Below, piece after piece: positions 1-9,684 of a stretch of 64,000 bases of DNA. Positions within the stretch are counted from its first letter, which is position 1. Every line of letters begins with the position of its first letter. A program made the translations under genes and the position numbers. The notes under the pieces were generated by a model. That model saw only the letters and a program-made list of their open reading frames with translations, was not told where the DNA came from and ran no database searches. The stretch is from Streptomyces sp. SW4 (lineage in GTDB: Bacteria; Actinomycetota; Actinomycetes; Streptomycetales; Streptomycetaceae), in NCBI GenBank assembly GCA_003248315.1, contig QKWM01000004.1, forward strand, positions 1,178,001-1,242,000. Direction: 5' to 3'.

Positions 1-775
1 GGTGGGGCTGGTGTGCGGGCGGGCGTCGGCGGCCGAGCGGGACGTGCTGGAGAACGCGCGGCACCGCTGGCCGGCCGTCCGCTTCGAGGTGCGCAACGTC
101 GCCGTGCAGGGCGTGCACGCGGTGCCGCAGGTCGTGCAGGCGGTGAAGGAGCTGGACGCGATCGACGACGTGGACGTGATCATCGTCGCGCGGGGCGGCG
201 GGAGCGTGGAGGATCTGCTGCCGTTCTCCGACGAGCAGCTGGTGCGGGCGGTCGCGGCGTGCCGGACGCCGGTGGTGTCGGCGATCGGGCACGAGCCGGA
301 CAATCCGCTGCTGGACCATGTCGCCGACCTGCGGGCGTCCACCCCGACCGACGCGGCCAAGAAGGTCGTGCCGGACGTGGGCGAGGAGTACGAGCGGGTG
401 CGGTTGCTGCGGGACCGGGCGCGGCGGTGCGTGGAGGCGTTCCTCGAACGGGAGGAGCGGGCCTGGCGCACGCGCTGGCCCGCCCTCGATAGAGGATCCG
501 CACCGGATGATCGAGGAACGGGCGGAGCAGGTGACCGGGCTGCTGGAGCGCTGCCGGCGCACCCTGCGGCATCACCTGGACCGTGCCGACTCCGAGCTGA
601 CGCACACGCACGCGCGTGTGGTGGCGCTCTCCCCCGCCGCGACGCTCAAGCGGGGTATGCGGTGCTGCAGCGGGCCGACGGGCATGCCGTGCGCGACCCG
701 GGCGAGGTGACGGCCGGGGAGGCGCTGCGGGCGCGGGTGGCCGAGGGTGAGTTCTCTGTACGAGTCGATGCGTAG
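1..775 (+). CDS. xseA: Exodeoxyribonuclease VII large subunit (3' part, frameshifted)
   Basis: The C-terminal part of the catalytic subunit of exonuclease VII, which degrades single-stranded DNA in both directions. The 5' end lies outside the window. Family motifs are clear: [32 protein letters not shown] and [12 protein letters not shown], then a coiled-coil region, then SPAATLKRG and [10 protein letters not shown] near the end. The middle is broken: the frame used up to about 455 is left, the match continues as [13 protein letters not shown] in another frame, and the first frame returns at about 652. These look like compensating single-base errors in G/C runs, not decay. The small subunit xseB follows 9 bases later, as usual in Streptomyces. 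Confidence 0.93.
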   Translation, partial: VGLVCGRASAAERDVLENARHRWPAVRFEVRNVAVQGVHAVPQVVQAVKELDAIDDVDVIIVARGGGSVEDLLPFSDEQLVRAVAACRTPVVSAIGHEPDNPLLDHVADLRASTPTDAAKKVVPDVGEEYERVRLLRDRARRCVEAFLEREERAWRTRWPALDRGSAPDDRGTGGAGDRAAGALPAHPAASPGPCRLRADAHARACGGALPRRDAQAGYAVLQRADGHAVRDPGEVTAGEALRARVAEGEFSVRVDA

Positions 776-784
776 GGTGTGGGG

Positions 785-1030
785 ATGACCAGCGAGGTGG
801 AGCAGACGGCGGCGGCCCGGGACGAGGCGCTCGGGTACGAGCAGGCCCGCGACGAGCTGATCGAGGTCGTGCGGCGGCTGGAGGCGGGGGGTACGTCGCT
901 GGAGGAGTCGCTCGCGCTGTGGGAGCGGGGCGAGGAGCTGGCGAAGATCTGCCGGCGGCGGCTGGACGGGGCGCGTGCGCGGCTCGACGCCGCGTTGGCC
1001 GAGGGCGGCCAGGAGGCGGGGGACGCCTGA
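785..1030 (+). CDS. xseB: Exodeoxyribonuclease VII small subunit
   Basis: An 81-residue protein with the XseB fold signature: [19 protein letters not shown] followed by [15 protein letters not shown], then a C-terminal helix ending near RARLDAAL. XseB binds the coiled coil of XseA to form active exonuclease VII. The length is normal for the family. ATG at 785 is chosen. An in-frame GTG two codons upstream (779) is possible and would add only two residues. It is cotranscribed with xseA just upstream. Confidence 0.95.
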   Translation: MTSEVEQTAAARDEALGYEQARDELIEVVRRLEAGGTSLEESLALWERGEELAKICRRRLDGARARLDAALAEGGQEAGDA

Positions 1031-1071
1031 GGTTTTCGGGGGTTCTGCGGGGCGGCGGGTGCGGGCTGGGG

Positions 1072-1248
1072 TGGTTTCTCGCGCAGTTCCCGCGCCCCTG
1101 AGGGGTGGTGGCTCGCCGCTGGTGCGGTGCCGGTGATCCGTGGTTGCTCGCGCAGTTCCCCGCGTCCCTGAGGGGCGGTGGCTCGCCGTGTGCGTGTGCC
1201 GGTTCGTCGTGGTTGCTCGCGCAGTCCCCGCGCCCCTGTCATGAGGGG
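1072..1248. repeat. Three tandem 69-bp-period repeats downstream of xseB
   Basis: Units start at 1072, 1141 and 1210, exactly 69 bases apart. Each begins TGGTTGCTCGCGCAGT or a one-to-two-base variant, continues into CCCGCGCCCCTGAGGGG, and is followed by GTGGCTCGCCG in the first two. The third unit is cut short after CATGAGGGG. The C-run/G-run inside each unit can form a small hairpin. The CGCGCAGTTCCCCGCGCCCCT motif is common between Streptomyces genes. Its role is unknown, but the position after the xse operon fits transcript 3'-end processing or termination. Confidence 0.8.
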
Positions 1249-1272
1249 TGATCTGGGACACCCTTCTTTTGG

Positions 1273-1301
1273 TTGAAGGTTGAACTTCTTTGGCGTACGG
1301 T
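1273..1301 (+). promoter_or_regulatory. Predicted promoter with repeated GGTTGAA box for the nitroreductase gene
   Basis: A -35 box TTGAAG (1273-1278) and a -10 box TACGGT (1296-1301) are 17 bases apart, ahead of the ATG at 1364. Two abutting copies of GGTTGAA (1271-1284) cover the -35 element and could be a regulator site. No regulator gene lies next to it. Confidence 0.5.
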
Positions 1302-1363
1302 CATGTGTGTCAGCGGATCCGTGTACGACGACGGACCCGACGCAGTCCCGAGAAAGATCACGC

Positions 1364-1954
1364 ATGTCTCTCGTTCTTGACCCCGCCGCCCAGGACCTGC
1401 TGTTCCGCGAGGCGCGCACCGCGAACACCTTCACCGACGAGCCGGTGACCGACGAGCAGGTGCAGGCGATCTACGACCTGGTCAAGTACGGCCCGACCGC
1501 CTTCAACCAGTCCCCGCTGCGCATCACCCTGGTCCGCTCCCCCGAGGCCCGCGAGCGCCTGGTCCGGCACATGGCCGAGGGCAACCGGCCCAAGACCGCC
1601 GCCGCCCCGCTGGTCGCGATCCTGTCCGCGGACAACGAGTTCCACGAGGAGCTGCCCGAGCTCTTCCCGCACTTCCCGCAGGCCAAGGACGCCTTCTTCA
1701 GCGAGCGCCCGGTCCGGGAGAACTCCGCCGCGCTGAACGCCGCCCTCCAGGCCGGCTACTTCATCGTCGGCGTCCGCGCCGCCGGTCTGGCCGCCGGCCC
1801 GATGACCGGCCTCGACTTCGAGGGCGTGCGCAAGGAGTTCCTGGACGACGACCACACGCCGCTGATGGTGGTCAACATCGGCCGCCCCGGCCCCGACGCC
1901 TGGTTCCCGCGCTCCCCGCGCCTGGCGTACGAGCAGGTCGTCACGACGGTCTGA
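1364..1954 (+). CDS. Nitroreductase family protein (malonic semialdehyde reductase RutE-like)
   Basis: A 196-residue FMN-dependent oxidoreductase of the RutE/HadB-like nitroreductase branch, which reduces aldehydes or nitro groups using NAD(P)H. Visible signatures are EARTANTFTDEPVTDEQ at the N-terminus, YGPTAFNQSPLR (FMN contact), LNAALQAGYFIVGVRAAGL, and VVNIGRPGPDAWFPRSPRL at the C-terminus. The ATG at 1364 is preceded by AGAAAG; upstream in-frame starts would add residues unlike the family. It is a single gene with its own promoter and ends in a shared terminator facing a minus-strand gene. The exact substrate is not established. Confidence 0.9.
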   Translation: MSLVLDPAAQDLLFREARTANTFTDEPVTDEQVQAIYDLVKYGPTAFNQSPLRITLVRSPEARERLVRHMAEGNRPKTAAAPLVAILSADNEFHEELPELFPHFPQAKDAFFSERPVRENSAALNAALQAGYFIVGVRAAGLAAGPMTGLDFEGVRKEFLDDDHTPLMVVNIGRPGPDAWFPRSPRLAYEQVVTTV

Positions 1955-1985
1955 GCACCGGCGCCCGCGCCCCGCGGCGTACGAC

Positions 1986-2015
1986 GAAGGCCCCCGGCAC
2001 GCAGCCGGGGCCTTC
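1986..2015. terminator. Bidirectional hairpin terminator
   Basis: GAAGGCCCCCGGC (1986-1998) pairs with GCCGGGGCCTTC (2004-2015) around a five-base loop. It lies between two convergent genes. Confidence 0.75.
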
Positions 2016-2035
2016 CTCGTGCGCGGCGGCGCGGC

Positions 2036-2601
2036 TCACGCCATCTTCAGTGCCGCCGCCATCGTCGTCAGCTGCTCGAACGAGCCCGTGCCCGCCACGA
2101 CCGTCGTCGCGCCCTCGACGCCCTCGGTGTCCTCGAGCACCAGGGCGTCGTACCGGCCGCCCTCGTACCGGGTCCACGTCCGGCCGCCGATCTCCTCGGT
2201 GCGCTCCGTCTCGCGGGCGCCCTGGGTGGCCTCCTCGATGAACTCCGCCGGCTTCTGCGTCGACTGCTGCACCTGCACGTACTCGCCGCGCTCGGTGTGG
2301 AAGCCGAGGTGCCAGGTGGCGGAGTCCTCGCCCCGGTAGCGGACCGACGTCGGCTTCCACTCCTCGGCCAGCCCCTCGGGCGCCGCCACCGGGTACGGCG
2401 CGGCGCGGCGCGCGGTCAGCAGCTCCACCCGGTAGTCGACCCGCTTGAGGTCGGCTTTCCGTCCTCGTGCGGGATGAAGAGCCACATGACCAGCCCCGCG
2501 AGGACGATGACGCCCATCGACAGGACCATGTCCCGAGCCGTCTTCTGCTTGCCTTTCGTACCTGCCACGCCCCCTATCGTCGCAGGTCCCCGAGCGCTCA
2601 T
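2036..2601 (-). CDS. DUF4245 domain-containing membrane protein (one frameshift)
   Basis: A small actinobacterial protein of unknown function with one N-terminal membrane helix (MVLSMGVIVLAGLVMWLFIP) and an extracytoplasmic DUF4245 domain. Domain landmarks are LKRVDYRVELLTARR, YPVAAPEGL, WHLGFHT and IGGRTWTRYEGG. The N-terminal segment, which contains KGKQKTARDM, is in a different frame from the rest. The break is near 2455-2465 after IPHED and is probably a lost base. The family start VAGTKGK corresponds to GTG at 2568; the ATG at 2601 adds 11 residues. It is divergent from glpX, a conserved neighbour. Confidence 0.85.
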
Positions 2602-2694
2602 CCGTGGGGTCCCCTGCTCATTTTGTCTGCCTAACGATAGAGTCGTGGCCAACACCCTCATCCGGCCGTCGTCGTATCAGAAAGGTGCGCTCCG

Positions 2695-3726
2695 ATGACC
2701 GAGCATCATCTGCCGTCCGAGCTGGACGTCCCCTCCGAGGCCCCCGACCGCAACCTCGCCCTGGAACTGGTCCGTGTGACCGAGGCCGCGGCGATGGCCG
2801 CCGGCCGGTGGGTCGGCCGCGGGGACAAGAACGGCGCCGACGGTGCCGCGGTGCGCGCCATGCGGACCCTCGTCTCCACCGTGTCGATGAACGGCGTGGT
2901 CGTCATCGGGGAAGGCGAGAAGGACGAGGCCCCGATGCTCTTCAACGGCGAGCGCATCGGTGACGGGACCGGGCCCGAGTGCGACATCGCCGTCGACCCG
3001 ATCGACGGCACCACCCTGACCGCCAAGGGCATGACGAACGCGATCGCGGTGCTGGCCGCGGCCGAGCGCGGCTCGATGTTCGACCCGTCCGCGGTCTTCT
3101 ACATGGACAAGCTGGTCACCGGGCCGGAGGCGGCCGACTTCGTCGACATCGACGCGCCGGTGTCCGTGAACATCCGCCGGGTCGCCAAGGCCAAGCGCTC
3201 CACGCCCGAGGACGTCACCGTCGTCATCCTGGACCGGCCGCGGCACGAGGGCCTGATCCAGGAGATCCGGGAGACCGGCGCGCGGATCAAGCTGATCTCC
3301 GACGGTGACGTGGCCGGCTCCATCCTCGCGCTGCGCGAGGGCACCGGCATCGACCTGCTGCTCGGCGTCGGCGGCACCCCCGAGGGCATCATCTCGGCGT
3401 GCGCCGTCAAGTGCCTCGGCGGCACCATCCAGGGCAAGCTGTGGCCCAAGGACGACGAGGAGCGGCAGCGGGCGCTCGACGCCGGGCACGACCTGGACCG
3501 CGTGCTGACCACGGACGACCTGGTCTCCGGGGACAACGTCTTCTTCGCCGCGACCGGCATCACCGACGGAGAGCTGCTGCGCGGCGTGCGGTACCGGGCC
3601 GAGACGGCGACGACGTCGTCCATCGTCATGCGCTCGCGGTCGGGCACGGTCCGGCGGATCGACTCCGAGCACCGGCTGAGCAAGCTGCGGGCGTACAGCG
3701 CGATCGACTTCGACCGGGCGAAGTGA
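2695..3726 (+). CDS. glpX: Class II fructose-1,6-bisphosphatase
   Basis: A 343-residue GlpX enzyme that hydrolyses fructose 1,6-bisphosphate in gluconeogenesis, in the cytoplasm and metal-dependent. Family motifs are present: [28 protein letters not shown] (metal and phosphate site), [19 protein letters not shown], and [20 protein letters not shown]. The length is typical. The start at 2695 follows GAAAGG at a normal distance. The gene stands alone, divergent from the DUF4245 gene and convergent with wblI across a strong hairpin. Confidence 0.97.
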   Translation: MTEHHLPSELDVPSEAPDRNLALELVRVTEAAAMAAGRWVGRGDKNGADGAAVRAMRTLVSTVSMNGVVVIGEGEKDEAPMLFNGERIGDGTGPECDIAVDPIDGTTLTAKGMTNAIAVLAAAERGSMFDPSAVFYMDKLVTGPEAADFVDIDAPVSVNIRRVAKAKRSTPEDVTVVILDRPRHEGLIQEIRETGARIKLISDGDVAGSILALREGTGIDLLLGVGGTPEGIISACAVKCLGGTIQGKLWPKDDEERQRALDAGHDLDRVLTTDDLVSGDNVFFAATGITDGELLRGVRYRAETATTSSIVMRSRSGTVRRIDSEHRLSKLRAYSAIDFDRAK

Positions 3727-3790
3727 CGCCGCCGCCCGCGCCGGGCGGCCGAGAGATCCGCGGGCCGGTCGAGCCCGCCGGCAGCGCGAA

Positions 3791-3819
3791 GGGCGCCCCC
3801 CTGTGCGGAGGGGGCGCCC
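3791..3819. terminator. Bidirectional terminator between glpX and wblI
   Basis: GGGCGCCCCC (3791-3800) and GGGGGCGCCC (3810-3819) form a perfect 10-base stem with a nine-base loop between convergent genes. Confidence 0.85.
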
Positions 3820-3836
3820 TCGTGACGTTCGTACGG

Positions 3837-4211
3837 CTAACCGGCCGCCGCTATGCGCGCCGCGCGGGCCGTCTTCTTCAGCTCCAGCTCGCGGCGGCGG
3901 CGCCGGGCGAGGACGACCCGGCGCTCGGCGGCCGTCAGGCCGCCCCAGACGCCGTACGGCTCGGGCTGGAGCAGAGCGTGCTCGCGGCACTCGACCATGA
4001 CCGGGCAGCGCGCGCAGACGCGCTTGGCCGCCTCCTCGCGGGACAGCCGGGCGGCCGTGGGTTCCTTGGACGGCGCGAAGAACAGGCCGGCCTCGTCGCG
4101 CCGGCACACCGCCTCGGTGTGCCACGGAGCGTCTTGGTCCCTGTCCCGCCCCGGCACCCGCTGGGCCGGAACAGCAGCTACCTGCAGGGACGAATGCGGC
4201 GTTTGCAGCAC
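3837..4211 (-). CDS. wblI: WhiB-like iron-sulfur regulator
   Basis: A 124-residue WhiB family protein. These are actinobacterial regulators that bind a [4Fe-4S] cluster and often partner with the main sigma factor. The four cluster cysteines are visible: one in AVCRRDEAGLFF, then the CARCPVMVEC block (C-x2-C-x5-C). The YGVWGGLTAAER turn and a basic tail (LARRRRRELELKK) follow, as in the family. Position beside glpX matches S. coelicolor SCO5046 (wblI), which is the basis of the gene name. About 25 residues precede the conserved core, so a shorter start is possible. Confidence 0.9.
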   Translation of the reverse strand: MLQTPHSSLQVAAVPAQRVPGRDRDQDAPWHTEAVCRRDEAGLFFAPSKEPTAARLSREEAAKRVCARCPVMVECREHALLQPEPYGVWGGLTAAERRVVLARRRRRELELKKTARAARIAAAG

Positions 4212-4390
4212 GGTCTACTCCTGACGACGGCTTCGCGAGCGAGAGACGATGCGTCAAGGCCTACCCGCTGTACGCGCGCCTATGCACAGAGTTCCGGACC
4301 ACCGCCCGGCGTCCTCACGGCCCGGTGCGGCCCCGGGCGGTCGTCGCCGCCGCCCGGCCGTCTTCACGACCGCCAATGGTCATCGGCCGG

Positions 4391-5095
4391 TCACAGGTGC
4401 TTGCGCAGGCTCCGGTCCACCTTGCGCTGCACCCGGTCGAGGATGTCCGCGACGAGCTTGCCCCGCTTCGGGCGCGCCTCGACGCTGCCGAGGACGGCCC
4501 ACCCGTCGACGTAGACGACGGGGGCCTCGGGCTCGTCGGAGTCGAGCGTGTCCACCTCGAAGGCGCCCAGGACGCCGCCGCCGGTGCCGCGCAGCGACAC
4601 GTTCTCCGGGACGCGGATCTCGACGCTGCCGAAGACCGAGAACGCCTTGACGACGACCTGCTGGTACTCGAACATCGCCTCGCTGAGGTCGATCTCCACG
4701 CTGCCGAAGACGGCGTACGCGTGGATGCGGCGGCCCGCGCGCCAGCGGCCCTTGCGGACGGCGGCGCTGAAGACCGCGACCACGTTGTCGTCGGCGACGG
4801 CCGGCAGGGCGTCGGCGGCCGGGCGGGCCGGTGCCGGCACCCGGGGCGCCGGGCCCCGGTGCGCGGCCGGCAGGTCGCGGACGAAGACGTCCAGCTCGCC
4901 GACCGTCTTGGCGGCCAGCACGCCCTCGACGCGCTCGGCGTGCTCGTCGGCGGTCAGGCGGCCCTCGGCGAGGGCCTCGCGCAGCATGTCGGCGATGCGG
5001 TCGCGGTCGGCGTCCGAGGCGCGCAGCTCGGCGGCGTCCGGCGCGGCGGCGCGGGGGGCGGGGTCCTGCGGGCGGGCGTGCTTCTGTAGGTCCAC
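4391..5095 (-). CDS. DUF1707 and LiaF-like C-terminal domain protein
   Basis: A 234-residue protein. Residues 25-80 form a DUF1707 (SHOCT-like) domain, ELRASDADRDRIADMLREAL then GRLTADEHAERVEGVLAAKT. An Ala/Pro linker follows, then a beta-rich LiaF-type region with repeated FGSVEI motifs (AVFGSVEIDLSEA, SVFGSVEIRVPE, AVLGSVEAR). No membrane helix is seen, so it is probably cytoplasmic or peripheral. LiaF domains elsewhere act in cell-envelope stress sensing; a similar role here is inference. It is divergent from the class I fumarase, with a palindrome between the starts. Confidence 0.85.
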   Translation of the reverse strand: MDLQKHARPQDPAPRAAAPDAAELRASDADRDRIADMLREALAEGRLTADEHAERVEGVLAAKTVGELDVFVRDLPAAHRGPAPRVPAPARPAADALPAVADDNVVAVFSAAVRKGRWRAGRRIHAYAVFGSVEIDLSEAMFEYQQVVVKAFSVFGSVEIRVPENVSLRGTGGGVLGAFEVDTLDSDEPEAPVVYVDGWAVLGSVEARPKRGKLVADILDRVQRKVDRSLRKHL

Positions 5096-5113
5096 GACAG
5101 CAGCGTACCCAAA

Positions 5114-5127
5114 CGCGATAGATCGCG
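5114..5127. promoter_or_regulatory. Palindrome just upstream of the DUF1707 gene
   Basis: CGCGAT and ATCGCG flank AG, giving a perfect 6+2+6 inverted repeat 19 bases upstream of the DUF1707 start at 5095. The position suits an operator. The binding protein is unknown. Confidence 0.4.
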
Positions 5128-5159
5128 ACTAGAGGGCGGGGGCCGCGAAGTGCGACGAA

Positions 5160-5178
5160 CTGAGCCTTACCTCACAAG
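5160..5178. promoter_or_regulatory. Possible iron box (DmdR/IdeR-type) ahead of class I fumarase
   Basis: Read on the minus strand, this site contains TGAGGTAAGGCT, close to the left half of the actinobacterial iron box (TTAGGTTAGGCTAACCTAA). The right half matches poorly, giving about 12 of 19 positions in all. It lies upstream of a likely -10 box (TACGCT, about 5199-5204) of the fumarase gene. Iron control of an iron-sulfur enzyme would make sense, but the match is partial. Confidence 0.35.
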
Positions 5179-5262
5179 CTCCCGGCCGGACGCAGGTTCT
5201 ACGCTGGTGGGCGCTGCCAATGGAGGCCAGCCGCTGTCTGCCGTGAGTGAGGAATGGGCGCC

Positions 5263-6929
<1,667 letters not shown>

Positions 6930-6998
6930 CCCTTCGGGGGCGCCGGGTTTCCTCGCCCCCGCCGCCCCTTCCCGTTCCCGACCCCGGGGCTGCCGCCC

Positions 6999-7207
6999 CA
7001 GCCCCCCGCTTCGGCCTGAACGGCCTCGTCCTCAAACGCCGGACGGGCTGGTTTCTCAGCCCCTCCGGCGCTTGAGGAGCAGGGGTCCGGGGCAGAGCCC
7101 CCGGGTAATCAGCCCCTCCGGCGTTTGAGGAGCGGGGTCCGGGGCAGAGCCCCTGGGTGATCAGCCCCTCCGGGGTTTGAGGAGCGGGGGTTCGGGGCGG
7201 AGCCCCT
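6999..7207. repeat. Cluster of Streptomyces intergenic inverted repeats
   Basis: A hairpin is formed by CTCAAACGCCGGACGGGCTG (7033-7052) and CAGCCCCTCCGGCGCTTGAG (about 7058-7077). Two further copies of CAGCCCCTCCGG(C/G)GTTTGAGGAG start near 7109 and 7160, each followed by GGGGTCCGGGGCAGAGCCC or a close variant. The block 7001-7053 also reappears in reverse orientation at 19573-19625. It is a non-coding, REP-like family between fumarase genes and could act as a transcription end. Confidence 0.8.
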
Positions 7208-7265
7208 GGGGGTGAGGGAGTGTCTGCGGTGGAACATCCGTCACTGTCGGTGCGCTGTACCCGGT

Positions 7266-8651
7266 ATGAGCGAATACCGCATCGAGCACGACTCCATGGG
7301 CGAGGTCCGGGTCCCGGCCCACGCCAAGTGGCGGGCCCAGACCCAGCGGGCGGTGGAGAACTTCCCCGTCTCCGGCCAGCGCATCGAACGCGCCCACATC
7401 GAGGCCCTCGCCCGCATCAAGGGAGCCGCGGCGAAGGTCAACGCCGAGCTGGGCGTGCTGGACGAGGAGGTCGCCGCCGCGATCCAGGAGGCCGCGGCCG
7501 AGGTCGCCGAGGGCCGGTGGGACGAGCACTTCCCGGTCGACGTGTTCCAGACCGGCTCCGGCACCTCGTCCAACATGAACGCCAACGAGGTCCTCGCCAC
7601 CCTGGCCAGTGAGCGGCTCGGCCGGGAGGTGCACCCGAACGACCACGTCAACGCCTCCCAGTCGTCCAACGACGTCTTCCCGTCGTCCATCCACATCGCC
7701 GCCACCGCCGCCGTCACCCGGGACCTCGTCCCCGCCCTGGAGCACCTGGCCGCCGCGCTGGAACGCAAGGCCGAGGAGTTCGCGGACGTCGTGAAGTCGG
7801 GGCGGACGCACCTCATGGACGCCACGCCCGTCACCCTGGGCCAGGAGTTCGGCGGGTACGCCGCCCAGGTGCGGTACGGCGTCGAGCGGCTCCGCGCGTC
7901 GCTCCCCCGGCTGGCCGAGCTGCCGCTCGGCGGCACCGCCGTCGGCACCGGCATCAACACCCCGCCCGGCTTCTCCGCCGCTGTCATCGAGGAGGTGGCC
8001 CACACGACGGGGCTGCCGCTGACGGAGGCGCGCGACCACTTCGAGGCGCAGGGCGCCCGGGACGGCATCGTGGAGACCAGCGGGCAGCTACGGACCATCG
8101 CCGTCGGGCTGACGAAGATCGCGAACGATCTGCGGTGGATGTCGTCGGGGCCGCGCACCGGCCTCGCCGAAATCCGGCTCCCCGATCTCCAGCCGGGTTC
8201 CTCGATCATGCCGGGCAAGGTCAACCCGGTGATCCCGGAGGCGGTGCTCATGGTCGCCACCCAGGTCGTCGGCAACGACGCGACCATCGCCACCGCCGGC
8301 GCCTCGGGCAACTTCGAGCTGAACGTCATGCTGCCGGTCATCGCCAAGAACGTGCTGGAGTCGGTGCGGCTGCTGGCGAACGTCTCCCGGCTGCTCGCCG
8401 ACCGGACCGTGGACGGGATCGTCGCGGACCGGGAGCGGGCCCGCGAGTACGCCGAGTCCTCGCCGTCGGTGGTGACGCCGCTCAACAAGTACATCGGCTA
8501 CGAGGAGGCCGCGAAGGTCGCCAAGAGGGCGCTCGAGGAACGCAAGACGATCCGTCAGGTCGTGGTCGACAGCGGCTATGTGGAGCGCGGCGACCTCACC
8601 GAGGAGCAGCTGGACGAGGCGCTGGACGTGCTGCGGATGACCCGCCCGTGA
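7266..8651 (+). CDS. fumC: Class II fumarate hydratase
   Basis: A 461-residue class II fumarase, a stable iron-free homotetramer of the fumarase/aspartase superfamily. Signatures: [84 protein letters not shown] and the family signature [11 protein letters not shown]. The start at 7266 gives [12 protein letters not shown], the usual N-terminus. It duplicates the reaction of the class I enzyme just upstream, so the cell can keep the TCA cycle running when iron is short or oxidants damage the iron-sulfur enzyme. Confidence 0.97.
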   Translation: MSEYRIEHDSMGEVRVPAHAKWRAQTQRAVENFPVSGQRIERAHIEALARIKGAAAKVNAELGVLDEEVAAAIQEAAAEVAEGRWDEHFPVDVFQTGSGTSSNMNANEVLATLASERLGREVHPNDHVNASQSSNDVFPSSIHIAATAAVTRDLVPALEHLAAALERKAEEFADVVKSGRTHLMDATPVTLGQEFGGYAAQVRYGVERLRASLPRLAELPLGGTAVGTGINTPPGFSAAVIEEVAHTTGLPLTEARDHFEAQGARDGIVETSGQLRTIAVGLTKIANDLRWMSSGPRTGLAEIRLPDLQPGSSIMPGKVNPVIPEAVLMVATQVVGNDATIATAGASGNFELNVMLPVIAKNVLESVRLLANVSRLLADRTVDGIVADRERAREYAESSPSVVTPLNKYIGYEEAAKVAKRALEERKTIRQVVVDSGYVERGDLTEEQLDEALDVLRMTRP

Positions 8652-8722
8652 GCGGTCCGGGCCGGCCGGCGGCCGTGACGGCCGCCGCAGCGTCGTATGC
8701 CCGGGGCACCTAATATCTGGCC

Positions 8723-9448
8723 ATGGCAGACGGTGAAGCGGTGAGCACGGCGGCGGACGCGGGCGCGGCGGCGGTGGCCGCCACCGGTCCGGCGGCTGCG
8801 GCGTCCCACTGGGCGCCGGGGACCCAGATCCTGTGGCGGTACCGGGAGAACGGCGGGCGGCACATCCACATCGCCCGGCCCGTCACCGTCGTCCGGGACG
8901 ATCCGGGGCTGCTCGCCGTGTGGCTGGCGCCGGGCACGGAGTGCGTGAAGCCGGTGCTCGCGGACGGCACGCCGGTGCACCGCGAACCGCTGGCGTCGCG
9001 CTACACCAAGCCGCGCGGCGTGCAGCGCGACCGGTGGTTCGGCACCGGCGTTTTGAAGCTGGCCCGGCCGGGCGAGCCGTGGTCGGTGTGGCTGTTCTGG
9101 GAGCCGGGGTGGCGGTTCAAGAACTGGTACGTCAACTTGGAGGAGCCGCTGGCCCGCTGGTCCGGCGGCGTCGACTCCGAGGACCATTTTCTGGACATCT
9201 CGGTGCACCCGGACCGCAGCTGGCACTGGCGGGACGAGGACGAGTTCGCGCAGGCGCAGCGGGACGGCCTGATGGACTCCGCGCAGGCCGAGCGGGTCCG
9301 GCGGGCGGGCCGGGCGGCGGTGGAGGTGATCGGCGCCTGGGGGCCGCCGTTCCCGGACGGCTGGGAGAACTGGCGCCCCGATCCGTCCTGGCCGGTACCG
9401 TCGCTGCCGGAGGACTGGGATCGTACGCCCGCGCACGTGTCCTCATGA
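8723..9448 (+). CDS. DUF402 domain-containing protein
   Basis: A 241-residue protein with an FomD-like DUF402 barrel. Landmarks are GTQILWRYRE, then VVRDDPGLLAVWLAPGTE, YTKPRGVQRDRWFG, and the metal/phosphate-site region NWYVNLEEPLARW with VDSEDHFLDI. Some DUF402 members are nucleotide diphosphatases; the substrate here is unknown. The first 30 residues are Ala-rich and may not belong to the mature fold. It sits 71 bases after fumC, possibly cotranscribed. Confidence 0.85.
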   Translation: MADGEAVSTAADAGAAAVAATGPAAAASHWAPGTQILWRYRENGGRHIHIARPVTVVRDDPGLLAVWLAPGTECVKPVLADGTPVHREPLASRYTKPRGVQRDRWFGTGVLKLARPGEPWSVWLFWEPGWRFKNWYVNLEEPLARWSGGVDSEDHFLDISVHPDRSWHWRDEDEFAQAQRDGLMDSAQAERVRRAGRAAVEVIGAWGPPFPDGWENWRPDPSWPVPSLPEDWDRTPAHVSS

Positions 9449-9564
9449 GACCCTTGATGCGCCCCCCGGCAAGAAACGTAGGATCGTCCTCCGCAAGTGC
9501 GCACGGCGGCAACTTCCGGAGCATGCGGCGGGCTTGACCGATCGTCACCGAGGGGCGGCAGGAC

Positions 9565-9684
9565 GTGAGCGAGAGGTACGAGGGCAATCAGTTCCCGGGG
9601 CACGTGTTCCGGGTATCGGGACTTCTGCGGGACGAACTGCACGCGCGGCGCGCAGTCGCAGACGGATGGATTCGACACGCGTGA
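9565..9684 (+). CDS. Small ORF (39 residues) coupled to the phosphatase gene
   Basis: GTG at 9565 follows GAGGGGCGGCAGGAC, and the frame encodes MSERYEGNQFPG... ending in TGA at 9682-9684. That stop overlaps the GTG start of the phosphatase (9681) as GTGA. The product has no family I recognise. It may be a regulatory leader peptide or an upstream reading frame without a stable product. Confidence 0.4.
   Translation: MSERYEGNQFPGHVFRVSGLLRDELHARRAVADGWIRHA

Noticed and set aside
1072..1248. CRISPR array
   Set aside because: Only three units, and the whole 69-base period is similar, with no distinct repeat and unique spacer pattern and no cas genes.
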